Shown here piece after piece: positions 1-12,399 of a stretch of DNA of 64,000 bases (positions within the stretch are counted from its first letter, which is position 1; the number at the start of each line of letters is the position of its first letter). The notes beneath the pieces are model-generated. The model had not been told where the DNA came from. It searched no databases and was given only the letters and a program-made list of their open reading frames with translations. The DNA is taken from positions 124,001 to 188,000 of the forward strand of contig JAACJM010000079.1 in NCBI GenBank assembly GCA_013368315.1. The letters are read 5' to 3'. This DNA is from Tetrapyrgos nigripes. Lineage: Eukaryota; Basidiomycota; Agaricomycetes; Agaricales; Campanellaceae. Made by a program: the position numbers and the translations under genes.

Positions 1-1355
1 GGAGAAGTGCGAGCAGCCGCAGGACCAAATCTGATACAGAAAGTAAGTCGAGGCCCTGGCGGACTCTCAAAGTGAAGGTCATGCGTGCCAGGCTGCTGGC
101 AGGGAAAACGATGAAGTAAATTTACTAACGCCTAAGAGAACAGCAGAAGCGATATATTACTGTGATGATTGTGAGTCACGGCTTAAGTAGTAGTAGTGAC
201 TTGATCTAAGTAGTACCTGGCTGATGGCAATATCCACGTAACGAGTAACGAGTTTGAGCTTCAAGTTTGCTGTAGTACTTTCTCGGGATAGGAGGACTAG
301 TTGAGAGTCGAGAAGCAGAGAAGTCAAGCTAGTACTCGTGCAATAAGGCGCAATGCGTAACGATTGCGGAGGAAGATCGGATGGTCTCGCAATAAACGTT
401 ATTGAGGAGCGAGCGAGTATATGCGCTAAATTGAAAGTTGATCAGTGGCCGCATTTTCGCTGAGTACTTGCAGCAAGAACGCTCAGGAGGTTTAATGACT
501 AGTGATCGTGTGGACAGTCGGTCAAAATAGCTTTGACTTTTGACTTGAGTCCTATGACGAACACAGTGAGAACGAAGAATCATTGTCTGACGATCGAAAA
601 GGAATGGGACGAATGGAGATGTCCTAGCGGGTATAAGATTCGATCTTATTGATTCGAAGTTCGGAAGCAGCTTGTCAGTCAAAATTGGTCATATGCCCTC
701 AGCACATATCAGAGGATTGAAGACGCGTTTGGACTAGGCTTGAGATCACTGGGGAGGTACTTGCAGGGTTAAAGCAAGATAAGAGAAACGAGAACGCAGG
801 AAAGCGCACCAGTGAGACTTTGAAAGCGAGACAGAACAGGAAAGCGGAAGATATGCAAAGTGGTTGGGGCGGATAAGAAGCTGAATCCGCCCCAAAACAT
901 TGGTGTCTCTTGGCTTGGATGCGTGTCTACGATGATGGGTAATTAGAAGGTAGAAAATCTGTTCGGTAAAGGCTGGACAACGTACAGAATACTGTAAGAG
1001 TGATCTGGAATGCCTCGGTATATTGATGACCTTTGATGGCCTGGACGGACCCCTAGACGCGTCGAGAACACTGGGGTCGGACGACGGATTACGTCATGTG
1101 CTGTAGAGTTGGAAGCTTCGCGTTTCCACGGGAGCGAAAGCCGTTGGCCGGCATCAAAAGGAACGAGGCAAATTCAATTCAGTTTTCCAGATCTTGGATC
1201 CAGTCCCTTTTGGGAACTACTTCAACTGCGACGACCATGGCTTGAATTCAAAGCTCCGCTTCTACCAAACAATTTCCATCCTCTCTACTCCACCACCACC
1301 ATCTGCTCATCGTCTGTGACCGCGAGCTCAATATCCTCTTCACGACCTCGACGTT
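1..1355. other. Gene-free leader upstream of the phosphatase gene
   Basis: I see no convincing gene here. Open frames are short, have no recognisable domain and no plausible intron pattern. The last roughly 100 bases before position 1356 are pyrimidine- and CCA-rich, which would suit a fungal promoter or 5' UTR for the phosphatase gene. That reading is inference only. Confidence 0.5.
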
Positions 1356-4300
1356 ATGGCCAACGCCGGCCTCCATTACGACCAAGCATTCCTCGATGCT
1401 CTCCCCACAACCGCCGACGTCTTCACCCTGACACCAGGACAGTTTGACGACCTGCACCATTCTCATCTCCTCTCTCATCCTCCGGACTCTACTCTTTTTC
1501 CTTTCCTTCATGGTATCGAGGGCGATAACGAACTCCAGAATGTCTTCTTTGCCAGCGAAGGCCAGCAATGTACCGCTCGTCCCGACCGCAAGTCTACCGT
1601 AGCCAAAATACCCCGGTATCGAGCAATGACCTGGGTAGTATGCGAAGAAGACCTCGACAGCTCGGAAAGCAACCTCAAAGTCATCGTGCATCGTCGCAGT
1701 ATCTCCTCATATAGCGGAGACAGTGAGTCGTACGACGCCGAAGAAGACGAATGCGACGACGACAGCTCCTCCGAATCCGACCCTCTATCTGAACAAACTC
1801 CTCTATCCGCGTCTTATGTGACGGACCCTCGCGTCAACTCCTCAGACGACTTGGGCATGGACGTTGACATCTCATATAATGACTCGGGCGACGACTCCGT
1901 CCAGAACCCTATCAATCCCCAACCTCGCCAAATTATCGAAATTGCTGGTATTGGAGCCGACGAAAAGCACATGCATCCAGTCCAACATCGCCCTCTTCCA
2001 AATAAAGCGCATATACCCACCTCGGGCTATTCGTCTACTGAAGAAAGCTCCGAGACCGACGAAATACAAGTCGATATATCACCTATACCCTCTTCGGATT
2101 TTGACGAAGTCGCTTCTCACCTTCAGAACAGCTCAGAGTGCGTTTTATGCTTCCTACACGCGCATATATACAGCGTTTCACTGATGATCGTTATTTATAG
2201 CTCCCCTTCCACACCTTCAACCCCTCTACGCTCCCAACGCTCCAGTCCTCGTATTCCGCAATCAATACCTCCCATCTTTACCTCCACTTTTCGAGCCAGC
2301 GAACTCCTGAGGCGTGTGGCTGGGTCTGCCCATGGTAACAAAATGCAAAAGCACATGCCGATTGGCAGTGCTGTAAACCTCGTCAACGCCACCTCCGCCT
2401 CTGGTTCTGCCAACGGTGTCACCAGCAGTACTTCTCGCTGGCAACAAACCGCCAAGGACACTGCCCCGATCTCTGACGCTAGTGTGAGTCCATATTCCTC
2501 AATTCATTGCTAGGGCGTTCCGATTGAATTTACGCCAATCATTGCACCTCCATGTCGTTCATATCATTCCCGGAACCGCCCATAAAACAACAATTATTCT
2601 GCATAGCATTGCTCTACGGACGACCAAGAGGATGGTGAATGGGAGTTTATACCTCTCCGTGTTCCAGAAGGAATTTCGCTGAGGAATTTTGGAATACAAG
2701 TGGTGAGTTATCTTGGTCTAGACGCTACCTTTGTTGTTTTTGCTTCATGTGATACATCTTGCCTCTTCTCCCGTCCGTTTTTTTTCTCCCTGGTACGGCG
2801 TTCTTTGCCTATTGAGCTTTCTGGTCCTTTCCCTCGGACCTAAACCATGGATCTGGATCACGGTATTCCCCATCTTTTGAGGTGGATATATGCGCTCTTT
2901 GTCCGTCATACCATCCATATGGCTCTATCATTCTTCATGCTTTGACGTTTTGCCCCTTCATACTCGGGTTTATCCTGCCCATACCTTCTTCCATACCTTC
3001 TTTGAGTCCATATATGCTATCATCGTTAATTTCGCAATCCTGTTCTTCTATCCGGCTCCCATGACTTATATCCGTGCTTCTTCTAACTGCGATCCTGAAT
3101 GAGCGGCTGCTGACTGATTGTCTCTTTTTCTTCCTAATCCTCTGTCCCTGTTATCGCTCCTCCTACATATCCTTGTCCAACTTCTATATGGCCCTGTTCA
3201 ACCCTTTACGATCATGCCGTTGACAGCCCATATTGGCAACTCTATCAGACGTTATAATCTATTCGCCTACTGCTAATGGGGCTGCCAAGAGCCCAAATGC
3301 AGTTAAATTGGCGAAGAGGTTCAAACAAGCATTAGAGAAAAAGAGGTGTGAGAGGATTGCGAAGATATATCGTGCGAAGGATGAGATGGCCAGGAGTGAT
3401 GAAGGCGTTGGAGGTGTGTGCTTCTTGTGTTGGTTCCTTGTTCGCGTCAATGTTGATCCATTTTGCTTTATTCCACTTTCAGATGATGACACCCTCACTC
3501 TTGAAGAATCGGAACTACCCTTGAAATACAATGTCTTCCTTCTCGATGCTACTGCCGACGACATGAGGCGGGAGCTTTCTCATCTCATCGTACGTCCGTG
3601 TGCAGTAGGCGAAGTTCCTGGAAGTTTGGGAGTACCGCAGGGCACCGGTGGTTTCAATTCCAGAGACCAAGACGACGTTGTCATGTCTGATCCTGACGAT
3701 AACTCTTTTGGACACGGGGTCTCATACGCTACTTCGACAGACCGGTTACCCCCCAACACCGTGGATTTGGCTCAGAGGGAGAAGGATGAGATGAGAGATC
3801 TGACCAGGGCATCTGAGATCATCTCTCTCTTCCCAGATCAACATCCTCTGCACCCAGACTGTTCTGGTTCTTCTTCATCTGCTAGTACCTCGAGCACGTC
3901 TTCGAGTCCTGTGGGAAGTCTCGTCTTTGGATCATCTGGGTCTGATGAAGGCCTATTGCTGGATGACGATGATGAAGTGGACATTGGAACGACCAAAAAA
4001 GTTTTGGGATCCCATGGTCGGACAAGTGTTCTTGGGCAATGCAAGCGACGTCCCGTTACCTTTGGAAGATGGAACGGAGTGGGAGCTGGAGTACGATACC
4101 CTTGTTGGAGGCACCAATCCAGCCTCGATGGCGAGGGACGTGTATTCTGGGATTGACTTTGGAAGGCTGCTCAGGAAGGAGAAGAGTGGTGATGGCAAGG
4201 AGGCAGGGAGAGAGAAGAAGGGTAAAATGAAGATGGGGATGAGTGACTTTGAGATGACGTATGTGCGTCCTGGAGGAAATGCCCCAGTTGATGGGTATGG

Positions 4301-6401
4301 GTATGACATATGCATCGAGTGCCATGACCAGGCGCCCTTCCCTAGTCTGGCTCATTTGAAGGCGGCAGAGCAAAAGGTAGCGTTATTGGAAGCTACCTGG
4401 AAACAGAGGGTAGAGAACGAGAGAGAAAAGTTGGTTGATATGAGGACAAGAGGGAAGGATGATATCGGCGAGCTGGCGGACATCTTACCCCGAGACCAGC
4501 TCCACATCCCAACTCTGTCATTCATCTGCCGATGCCTGGCTCACCTCCAGCAAACGCTGCCTCTATCACTGCCCTTATGCCCGTATTACGCTTCCTGCAG
4601 ACGTGTTTATCTCCGCCGAGCCAGTTAGGATGCATGTGACAGACCCCGTCAACGTCGTTAAGGATCCCAAGCATCCTGGCCCCAATGACCATGCAACCAG
4701 TGGACATAGTAACTCTGAAACGAGTCCCAAAGGGAGAAGGTGGTCTTCTGTAACTTCACTGATGGCTTCCTTCTCTTCATTCCCGTTGACTTCGCAGCCA
4801 CCACCGCCACCTTCGCCCGTGTCTATTCCCTCTTCTTCTCGTCACAGATCCTTCACTAACCCTGCACCACCACCGTTTCCGCCGAAACATCGCTCATCTT
4901 CACCTAATTCAACTCGTACCCGCCAATGGTCTCGCCCTCTCAAAGTTTTGGTTTACTCTTCTGATGGATACACCGAATCGTCATTAACGGCCTTATGCCT
5001 CCTTATGGGATTCAAAAGCCTAGACCTTCCACACGCTTACCTCGAGTTGCAAGTCAATAAACGCAGAAGCTTCTTCGTATACCAAATGGATTTGGGGCTA
5101 CTTCGCCGAGTAGAGGAATATATGCTGGAGGAGAAAAAGAGAGAGAAGGAGAAAAGGGATAGAGAAGAGAGGGAAAGGAAGGAGCGAGAAAGAGAGTGGG
5201 AAGGGCGGTATAGTTTCATGAATGGCAGCGGGCATTTGGCTTATAGCAGTCTATTCAATGGAGGGAAGGGAGGGTATGGGTTTGGGACGCATATTAATCC
5301 TCACACGACATGGAGCAGAGCGTCTAATTTCACTGCCAGTGGGGATGATAGAAAGGCGTATCGCTCTCAAGTCTCTAAGAGCGTGTCGTTTGCTCATCCG
5401 CCTTCCGAGACTATGGAGCGTGGGACGACGCGCGCAGCAGCTATCCCCATATCTTCTTCGTTGCCTACTCTTCCTTCCTCGGTCTTAGACAATTCCATGG
5501 CAGGCAAGAGGGTACAACGACCCAGAGCACGAACTAGCCCTTGGTTGCCCAGTCTGTATGGTGGTGATCATCAGAACTGGTTCAACGATCCCCGGTTTGA
5601 CGGTAGTTTCCCGAGCAGAGTGCTACCGTTTCTGTATTTGGGTAATCTGTGAGTTGTCCTTTCTTTCCCCACCGAAGATCTTCCAGTTCTGATCCGCATA
5701 TGATATTTTTGACAGGAATCACGCCTCAAATGTATATATGCTTCAAGCCCTCGGAATTACTCACGTTGTCTCTGTTGGAGAATGTGCCCTTATTCCACCG
5801 CCTAGTAGTATGCAGTCTGGAACCGGGCGTACCCATGGCAGTAATAACAGTACTTCCTCAAGGCATTATATTCCAGGAAAATCTTCTGATCATCAAGGGT
5901 CCTTGTGGATTGAAGAGCAGGCCGGGAGGATTAAAGTCCTCGATATCCAAGGTGTTTGTGACGATGGAATAGACACTCTGGAACCACAGCTGGAGCCCGT
6001 ATGTGACTGGATAGACGAAGCTCGTCAAGAAGGTGGTCAGGTGTTGGTGCATTGCAGAGTAGGGGTTTCGCGAAGTGCAACTGTAACCGTAAGTTGATTT
6101 CCTGGTCCGAGAGATTCTGATCTGTTGACTTTTGCACGCTGTCACTTAGATTGCATATGTTATGAAGCATCTTTCGCTACCCCTCGTCGATGCCTACCTA
6201 ATCGTTAGATCCAGACGTCTGAGCGTTCTCATTCAACCCAACATGAGGTTACTCTATAACCTCCTGGGTTGGGAAATCAAACTTGCCAAGGAACGTGCTG
6301 GTGATGATGAGCGCAAGCTTAGACATGAGCTGTCTAGTGCTTTAACGTGGCCGTACCTTGCAAAGGAAGTCCATGCGCTCAACGAAAAGTATCTGAATTG
6401 A
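1356..6401 (+). CDS. pps1: Pps1-like dual-specificity protein phosphatase
   Basis: Protein phosphatase of the fungal Pps1 type, expected to dephosphorylate phospho-Tyr/Ser/Thr on signalling proteins. The C-terminal catalytic domain is clear: it starts near the segment VLPFLYLGNL (just before 5649) and carries the HC-X5-R signature HCRVGVSR at 6050-6073, where Cys is the nucleophile. The long N-terminal part has the family-typical pieces YGYDICIECHD (about 4300), VIHLPMPGSPP (about 4520) and VLVYSSDGYTESS (about 4950), then an acidic/basic coiled-coil loop. The start is the ATG at 1356. Introns supported by GT-AG ends and reading frame are 2138-2200, 2484-2606, 2703-3226, 3414-3482, 5649-5715 and 6089-6149. 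Between 3990 and 4650 the conserved segments lie in successive different frames. One change sits at an A6 run (3995-4000). The other two, near 4480 and 4605, could be very short introns or further indels. The gene is therefore either slightly damaged or contains assembly indels. Confidence 0.8.
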
Positions 6402-7099
6402 GCGATGGTCCCTCCCACTCCTGATTTTTTTTTATCATTTTACTCTCATGTCGACTCTGTTTTCATAGCTCTCTTTCTCTCCCTCTCTCTCTCTCTTTTT
6501 CCTTGCAAGTCTCTCTACATCATCATTAACGTCATTTGTAACCCTGCAATACTTCTCTTTCTTCACTTTGTTCTCTTCTCATCGCTTGTCTCTCGTTTTT
6601 TGGTCACCTTTGTTATCTCACCTCGTTCTCTTACCCTGCTGTCGTAATTATTGTAATGGATGTAGGTGTAGCATGTTAATTATAGCTTGTATTCGACTTC
6701 ATATCCCCCGAGGTGATTGCCACTCCCTCGGGATTTACATCCAAGCCGGTGTCGTCCCGACGGCATGATTTACTTCCTCGAAACCCGTCACTCTCACTTG
6801 CTCGCGACCCTGCTCGAAATAGCCCTCTAAAGTGGAACACACATGACGAAAACATCTTGGCGAGAACTCTGAAAAAATTATCATCAAAAAAAGCCTTTTT
6901 AATTGGTGAGCTTTTCGCGTCCGCGACATGAGGTGTGCATGATGGAAGGGTGAACCCACGGACTTCCAGACGTTCTTGAAATTACCTGTTTGGCCGTTTC
7001 CGTTCTCTTTCACCCACTTCCATCATCCTTTTACCCCCTCGCCTTTCAGCAGAGTCCACTCCGCTACACCTTTGGAGACTCTTTTCGTATTTTCGTGTC
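6402..7099. other. Intergenic: 3' pyrimidine tract and MFS promoter
   Basis: There is no gene. Directly after the phosphatase stop, 6410-6640 is very rich in T and C with CT repeats, probably the 3' UTR. The second half leads into the transporter start at 7100. No regulatory motif could be assigned with confidence. Confidence 0.5.
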
Positions 7100-9262
7100 A
7101 TGTCCAAGGAATCCACTTTGCGCAGTGCCTCACTGTCAGCAACTCACGAGCAATACCTGAACGAGGAAATGAAGCGGCGCACACCTATCCGTAGTGAGCC
7201 AGAGAAAGAGGTTGACACGATGCCAGAGGGAGGAATGCAAGCATGGCTTACAGTTGCAGGCTCGTAAGTGCATTGCACCTGTCTAAACATTTCATTCCAC
7301 TCAGCCCTGTTTCCAGGTTCATTGTTCAGTTTTGCGCGTTCGGGTACTCCGTTCCACTTTGGCCGATGGGCGAGCTTCTCGCTAACGTCCTCCTTACTTC
7401 TAGCTACTCCACGTCGTTTGGTGTTTACCAAGGTGAGTAATTACCCCTATAGATGCAACTCTAAAGTGGTTCTCACAAGCCGGCCGCATTGACAGACTTT
7501 TATACTCGAGAATATCTTAGCAACGAGTCTTCTTCGACGATTTCGCAAGTGTTGTATTTCTTTTGTAGCCTAGAGATCTTTCTGAGGATATTTACAGATG
7601 GATAGGGAGTATCAATACCTTTCTGGTGTTGGGGAGTGGGATAATAGTTGGGAGGTTGTTCGATCGCGGATACTTGTACGTCTTCATCAAACATCCATGG
7701 TCAGTTATGTTGAACTTGCATTAACAGCTACTGGCTATTATGGGGAGGATCACTACTGATATCTTTCTCGCTGTTTATGCTATCTTTGGCGCAACCTCAT
7801 CAATACTATCAAGTAGGCACCCATCTTTTTAGAGTTTGTTAGATCCGCACCCTAATCTTCGTATCTGCTCCCATCCATCGCTTCTCGACAGATCTTTCTG
7901 AGCCAAGGATTGGGTGCGGGCCTAGGAGCTGGAATACTATACGTCCCAAGCATTGCAATCGTGTCGCAGTACTTTCGGGAACGAAGGGCGTTGGTTATGA
8001 CGATCGTTGCTTCTGGATCTTCTTTGGGAGCCTTTCTACACCCACTTATGCTCAATAACACCATAAATGGCTCTCTGGGATTCGCAAACGGTACTAGGGC
8101 CAATGCCGGATTGATCTCAGGATTATTGTTGATCTCCTGCATCATTATGCGTACGAGGCTACCTCCGCCGAATCAGATACCTAGCCTCAGCAAAGCACTT
8201 GGAAAGATCAGTCATGATTGGGCGTTTATTTTTGCCAGCGTGGGGTACGTTGTGGGCGATGATACAGATTGACAGTCTCTAATTCGTTTTCAGATTACTG
8301 ATCTTTGCGATTGGGTATTATTTTCCACTCTTCTACCTTCAACTCGATGCAACAACGCGAGGTCTCGACACGACATTCGCGTTCTATACGGTCAGTATCA
8401 CTGAAACACCTACTCGATCGAAGATCTTCATCATTCACATGGGTTGTATCCAGCTGGTCATAATGAACGCTAGTAGTTTCGTTGGTAGACTGACACCGGG
8501 CGTCCTCTCTCAACGCGGGGTATCAGTCGCCAACATGTTCTCTGTTTCCTGTGGCGGCTGCTCGATATTGATTTTCGGGATGATTGGAGTCACATCTGAT
8601 GCTGGTTTCGTCATTTTTGGCATCGTGTATGGCTTTTTCGCTGGGATGTGTGAGTGATCCGCTTTCCTGCCCTGGAACTGATTATCGAAGTTATTCATGG
8701 GGCTCCTTCTCCACCCAGTTGTTGCTCTCTTGGGTCCCATATTATCTCTGTTAACAGAAGACCTCACGGAACTTGGGTGAGTAGCTCCAAAATGCTTGGT
8801 CTCTTTTCTGAGACTTACCGGGACCGCAGAGCAAGAATGGGTGTAGCCTACTTACTCACAGGTGAGGTCAATCAAAAATTCTAGTTTCACAAGGACTGAC
8901 ATGGATGCAAAATTTCCAATATTAGCTGTAGGTGGTTTAATAGGTCCGTTCAATTCAACTTTTCCAATTTTTTTTTGCGAGGCTCACAGATACTCTCAGG
9001 GACGCCCATCAATGGCGCGTTACTCACAGACAAACTCATATGGTGGAGACCCGCAGTGTTTAGTGGCGTAAGTGATTATTTTCCCGCGTAGCCAAACGTT
9101 CGAGTCAAGTGATTGACAAGCTGACCACCTCTACGCCGACAGTCGGTTACCTCCGTGTCCTGTGTTCTCTTTTTGGGCATGCTGATCGTCCTACACCACA
9201 AGAAGCGCGCACAAGCAGAATCGCAGACCCATACAAGATCAAACACCGCACGCTATCGATGA
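7100..9262 (+). CDS. MFS monocarboxylate-transporter-like permease (SLC16/MCT type)
   Basis: Plasma-membrane-type 12-helix MFS permease of the fungal monocarboxylate transporter-like group; the substrate cannot be told. The hydrophilic N-terminus ends in PEGGMQAWLTV, the family signature before helix 1. It is followed by FIVQFCAFGYSTSFGVYQ, then WIGSINTFL, the glycine-rich GLGAGLGAGILYVPS helix (about 7905-7955), YFRERRALVMTIVASGSS (loop after helix 4), FVGRLTPG (about 8480) and GTPINGALLTD (about 9000). Spliced exons stay in frame throughout, including 7100-7263, 7317-7343, 7404-7432, 7496-7544, 7598 onward and the last exon 9143-9262 (stop TGA 9260-9262). The start ATG at 7100 gives a usual-length N-terminus. 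One intron (7545-7597) must use a GC donor (gcaagt), because only then is the ISWIGS motif restored. The gene looks intact. Confidence 0.85.
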
Positions 9263-10331
9263 GTTCCGAAGGAAAATTCGGGCAGAAAAAGTATTATTCA
9301 TTGATAGAACCTCGCAGCCTCAAGGGCCGAACGACATAGAGTCCGAGACTGTTCTGTTATACACCATCAAGTACTCGAAGGCGTTCGATCTCACGAACTT
9401 TTTTACACTCCGTCCTCCGTGAGGACGGAGAGAACTTTGGTTATGACCGCCGACAATGACACTCACGCTGTACATGTACGCAGTATTTATTTGCATATAG
9501 AATGATCTTCGATACGACCATTACATGTCGGTACCGCTAAATATGTATTAATGTGTACCGTACTCAGTCAAATTGGACACTGAAATTTTCAATACGCGAT
9601 GGTTTTTTAGAGGCTGCTAGTAGTAGGGTAGAAGTTTGCTTCATCGAGCAATGTGTGTGTGCAGCTAGATAAGGTCGGGATATTATTTATGTATCCGACG
9701 CGTCATATGGACGCGTCAACGATGCCACGCGTGTGCCTGCCTATGTCATGTGTCACGGTCAGATGATTTTCAGTCACACTTTTCCTGACCGTCTACCAGC
9801 CAGCCGCTGCACTTGTCTTTTGCACTGAGTCTGAGCCTGCGACCTCTCCATTAGCCTTCAATAAACCCATCAATCTACACTACATGGCCTCATCATAAAG
9901 GAAGAAACTTGTTGGAGACCCCAGGAAGAACCGTTGGAAAACAGCAAAGTAATCTAAGCTTCAAGTTATGGTTTCGTTACTGGCGCATGCCTGGCAGGGA
10001 CTAATTTTTTTTCTAGCTTGGTTAGGTTTGAGTCAAGCGACTGCGGCGCTGTGAGCGCTGTTGAAACTCTTGTCTCAACACCAGCGACTGCGGTTACCTT
10101 TTTGTCTTGCGCTCTCATTGTGTTAAAAACGTCAGGCGTCAACGAAACCTCGTACGATTTCTGCTTGCAATATCCTGCGCTTTCCGTAGGCGCAGCTGAC
10201 TGTTGTAAACACTGGCACTGCGGCCATTATTTGAAGTGGTATAAAAGATCCATCCTCTTGATGTCTTCTGTAGTACTCGCATCCCAAACGACCTCTTCCA
10301 TTTACCATCCACCTTTTCGAGCACCCCAAGA
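9263..10331. other. Intergenic between MFS and actin-like genes
   Basis: No gene is seen. At 9408-9430 there is a perfect 10-bp stem with a 3-base loop (CTCCGTCCTC, cgt, GAGGACGGAG) about 150 bp downstream of the MFS stop. It may be a 3' UTR hairpin or a chance palindrome. The rest has no recognisable repeats, and 10200-10331 is the likely actin-like gene promoter. Confidence 0.45.
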
Positions 10332-11924
10332 ATGTCTGGGATGTATGACGAAGTTTCTCCAATTGTGAGTGCCAATTTCTCCAATGGAAAATCACCGCTG
10401 AGGATGGTTTTTTTTCCAGGTAATTGATAATGGCTCTGGCATGTGCAAGGCTGGCTGTAAAATTTCATTTTCTTTGGTCTTCTATTCGTGCTGATCGTAT
10501 CTCTAGTTGCTGGTGATGATGCACCGCGGGCTGTTTTCCCGTACGTCAACGCTTTTTTTTTGAGACAAGTGAGGGGACTGAAGATGAATATCCAGGTGTC
10601 TCGTCGGACGCCCTAAACAGAGAAGCATCATGGTTGGAATGGGGTCAAAAGACTCTTATGTTGGGTGAGTCTCCATATGCATCGCTCTGTCAAACTCCAG
10701 CTGACAGACTTCCGACGCAGTGACGAAGCCCAATCTAAGCGAGGTATCTTGCAACTGCGATATCCCATTGAACACGGTATCGTCACTAACTGGGACGACA
10801 TGGAAAAGATTTGGCACCATACATACTACAACGAACTAAGAGTCGCACCCGAAGAACATCCTGTCCTACTCACCGAAGCACCTCTCAACCCAAAGGCAAA
10901 CCGAGAGAAGATGGCGCAAATCATGTTTGAAACCTTCAATGCACCGGCGTTCTACGTCAGTATCCAAGCTGTCCTCTCCCTTTATGCTTCCGGGCGTACT
11001 ACGGGAATCGTGTTGGACAGTGGTGATGGTGTTACACATGTTGTCCCCATCTACGAAGGGTTCTCTCTTCCACATTCCATCCGACGGCTAGACTTGGCTG
11101 GACGCGACCTTACCGACGTCCTCGTGAAAAACTTGACGGAACGAGGGTACCAATTTACGACCTCGGCCGAGCGGGAAGTTGTGAGGGACATCAAAGAGAA
11201 GCTGTGTTACGTTGCTTCGGATTTCGAGGATGAATTGCAGATTGCTGCAACGTCATCGAGGATAGAGAAGAGTTATGAGCTTCCGGATGGGCAGGTTATT
11301 ACGATTGGGAACGAGAGGTACGTGGCCCACTTTCGTTTTTCTGCTTTACCTGCAGAACTGAACTATCCATTGCAGATTCCGAGCACCTGAAACGTTATTC
11401 CGCCCTGATACAATTGGGCTCGACACTGCAGGTATTCACTACACGTTGTACGTTTCCTTGCACGTCTATCAAACGAGACTTGGCTCACGATCTGCCTCGA
11501 CAGACACAATTCCATCCAACAATGTGACCTCGACATCCGACGAGACCTATACTCAAATATCGTCCTTTCTGGTGGTACCACTTTATACCCCGGCATGGCT
11601 GACCGTTTGCAAAAGGAAATCTCAGCCTTGGCTCCGAGTTCTGTCAAGGTATGTCTTTCAGCACCCTTTTTTCTGAATGCTAAGGCTCACCTCTACTCAT
11701 CGACTGCCCAGGTCAAAATCATCGCACCTCCTGAACGCAAATACTCAGTATGGATTGGCGGGTCAATCCTAGCTAGCCTCTCGACATTCCAGAACCTTTG
11801 GGTGACGAAGGAAGAGTATGATGAGTCTGGGCCTGGGATTGTTCATAGGAGTGAGCTTTCTTTCCTCCTAATGGAAGGTGGACCGTGTTTACTGACTCGG
11901 GCTTTTTTCGCAGAATGCTTCTGA
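10332..11924 (+). CDS. Divergent actin paralog, full length
   Basis: Actin-fold ATPase expected to polymerise or act beside conventional actin in the cytoplasm. Nine exons (10332-10364, 10420-10456, 10508-10541, 10596-10664, 10721-11317, 11376-11447, 11504-11648, 11712-11850, 11914-11924) splice to an uninterrupted protein of 378 residues, against 375 for conventional actin. Landmarks: [18 protein letters not shown] (phosphate loop 1), [18 protein letters not shown] (with the methylated-His context), [12 protein letters not shown] (phosphate loop 2), [39 protein letters not shown], and the canonical ending HRKCF. Unlike usual actins, the DNase-I loop reads [15 protein letters not shown] rather than the near-invariant GRPRHQGVMVGMGQK. 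Several subdomain 4 and C-terminal positions also differ ([27 protein letters not shown]). It is probably a second, specialised actin rather than the housekeeping gene. All splice sites are GT-AG and nothing is broken. Confidence 0.88.
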
Positions 11925-12399
11925 GCCGAAGCTATGCCATGCCATGCCCCGCCCTAGCTAAATATACCCGACTGCGGTCAGAATCTACCATGTGTACTGG
12001 ACAGTTCTTCACTAGTATTTACCTTACTTCTACAGCATATTGTATACTAATACTGGCCATCTGTATCGGAATTGCTTCTACCGTAAATCATCATGTATCA
12101 CTATCAGTGGTAGACTGGTAGTTTGTGATAATTACCACGCTCCTTGTTGCTCTCTATGCTCTCATGTCTTGCTTCGCCGCAGTGATACTTGTAACATGAA
12201 TTGGAAGATTGAATTCCAGATTGAGTACTACCGATACAAGAAATTAATGAACTATACGATATGTAAAATGCCCTTCATTGTCCTTAGCAAAGCTGTTAAA
12301 CCTCGGTTTTTCATGTGGGTTTCCTAGTAGTAACGTGTTCACGGCCCTACCCAGCGACCCAGCAACTGTCTACATACTGATACATAGTCGCCGTTGACT
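11925..12399. other. Convergent intergenic spacer
   Basis: Spacer between the 3' ends of the actin-like gene (+) and the BRI3-like gene (-). It is AT-rich with no gene and presumably holds both 3' UTRs. Confidence 0.5.

Noticed and set aside
329..682. 117-codon open frame on the minus strand
   Set aside because: No domain, low-complexity composition, no introns or start context; it looks like chance.
9408..9430. Perfect 10-bp hairpin as a terminator
   Set aside because: Eukaryotic genes do not use such terminators; no U-tract follows; kept only as a note in the spacer.
7100..11924. Functional link between the MFS permease and the actin-like gene
   Set aside because: They are merely adjacent on one strand with about 1.07 kb between them; nothing in the sequence indicates co-regulation.
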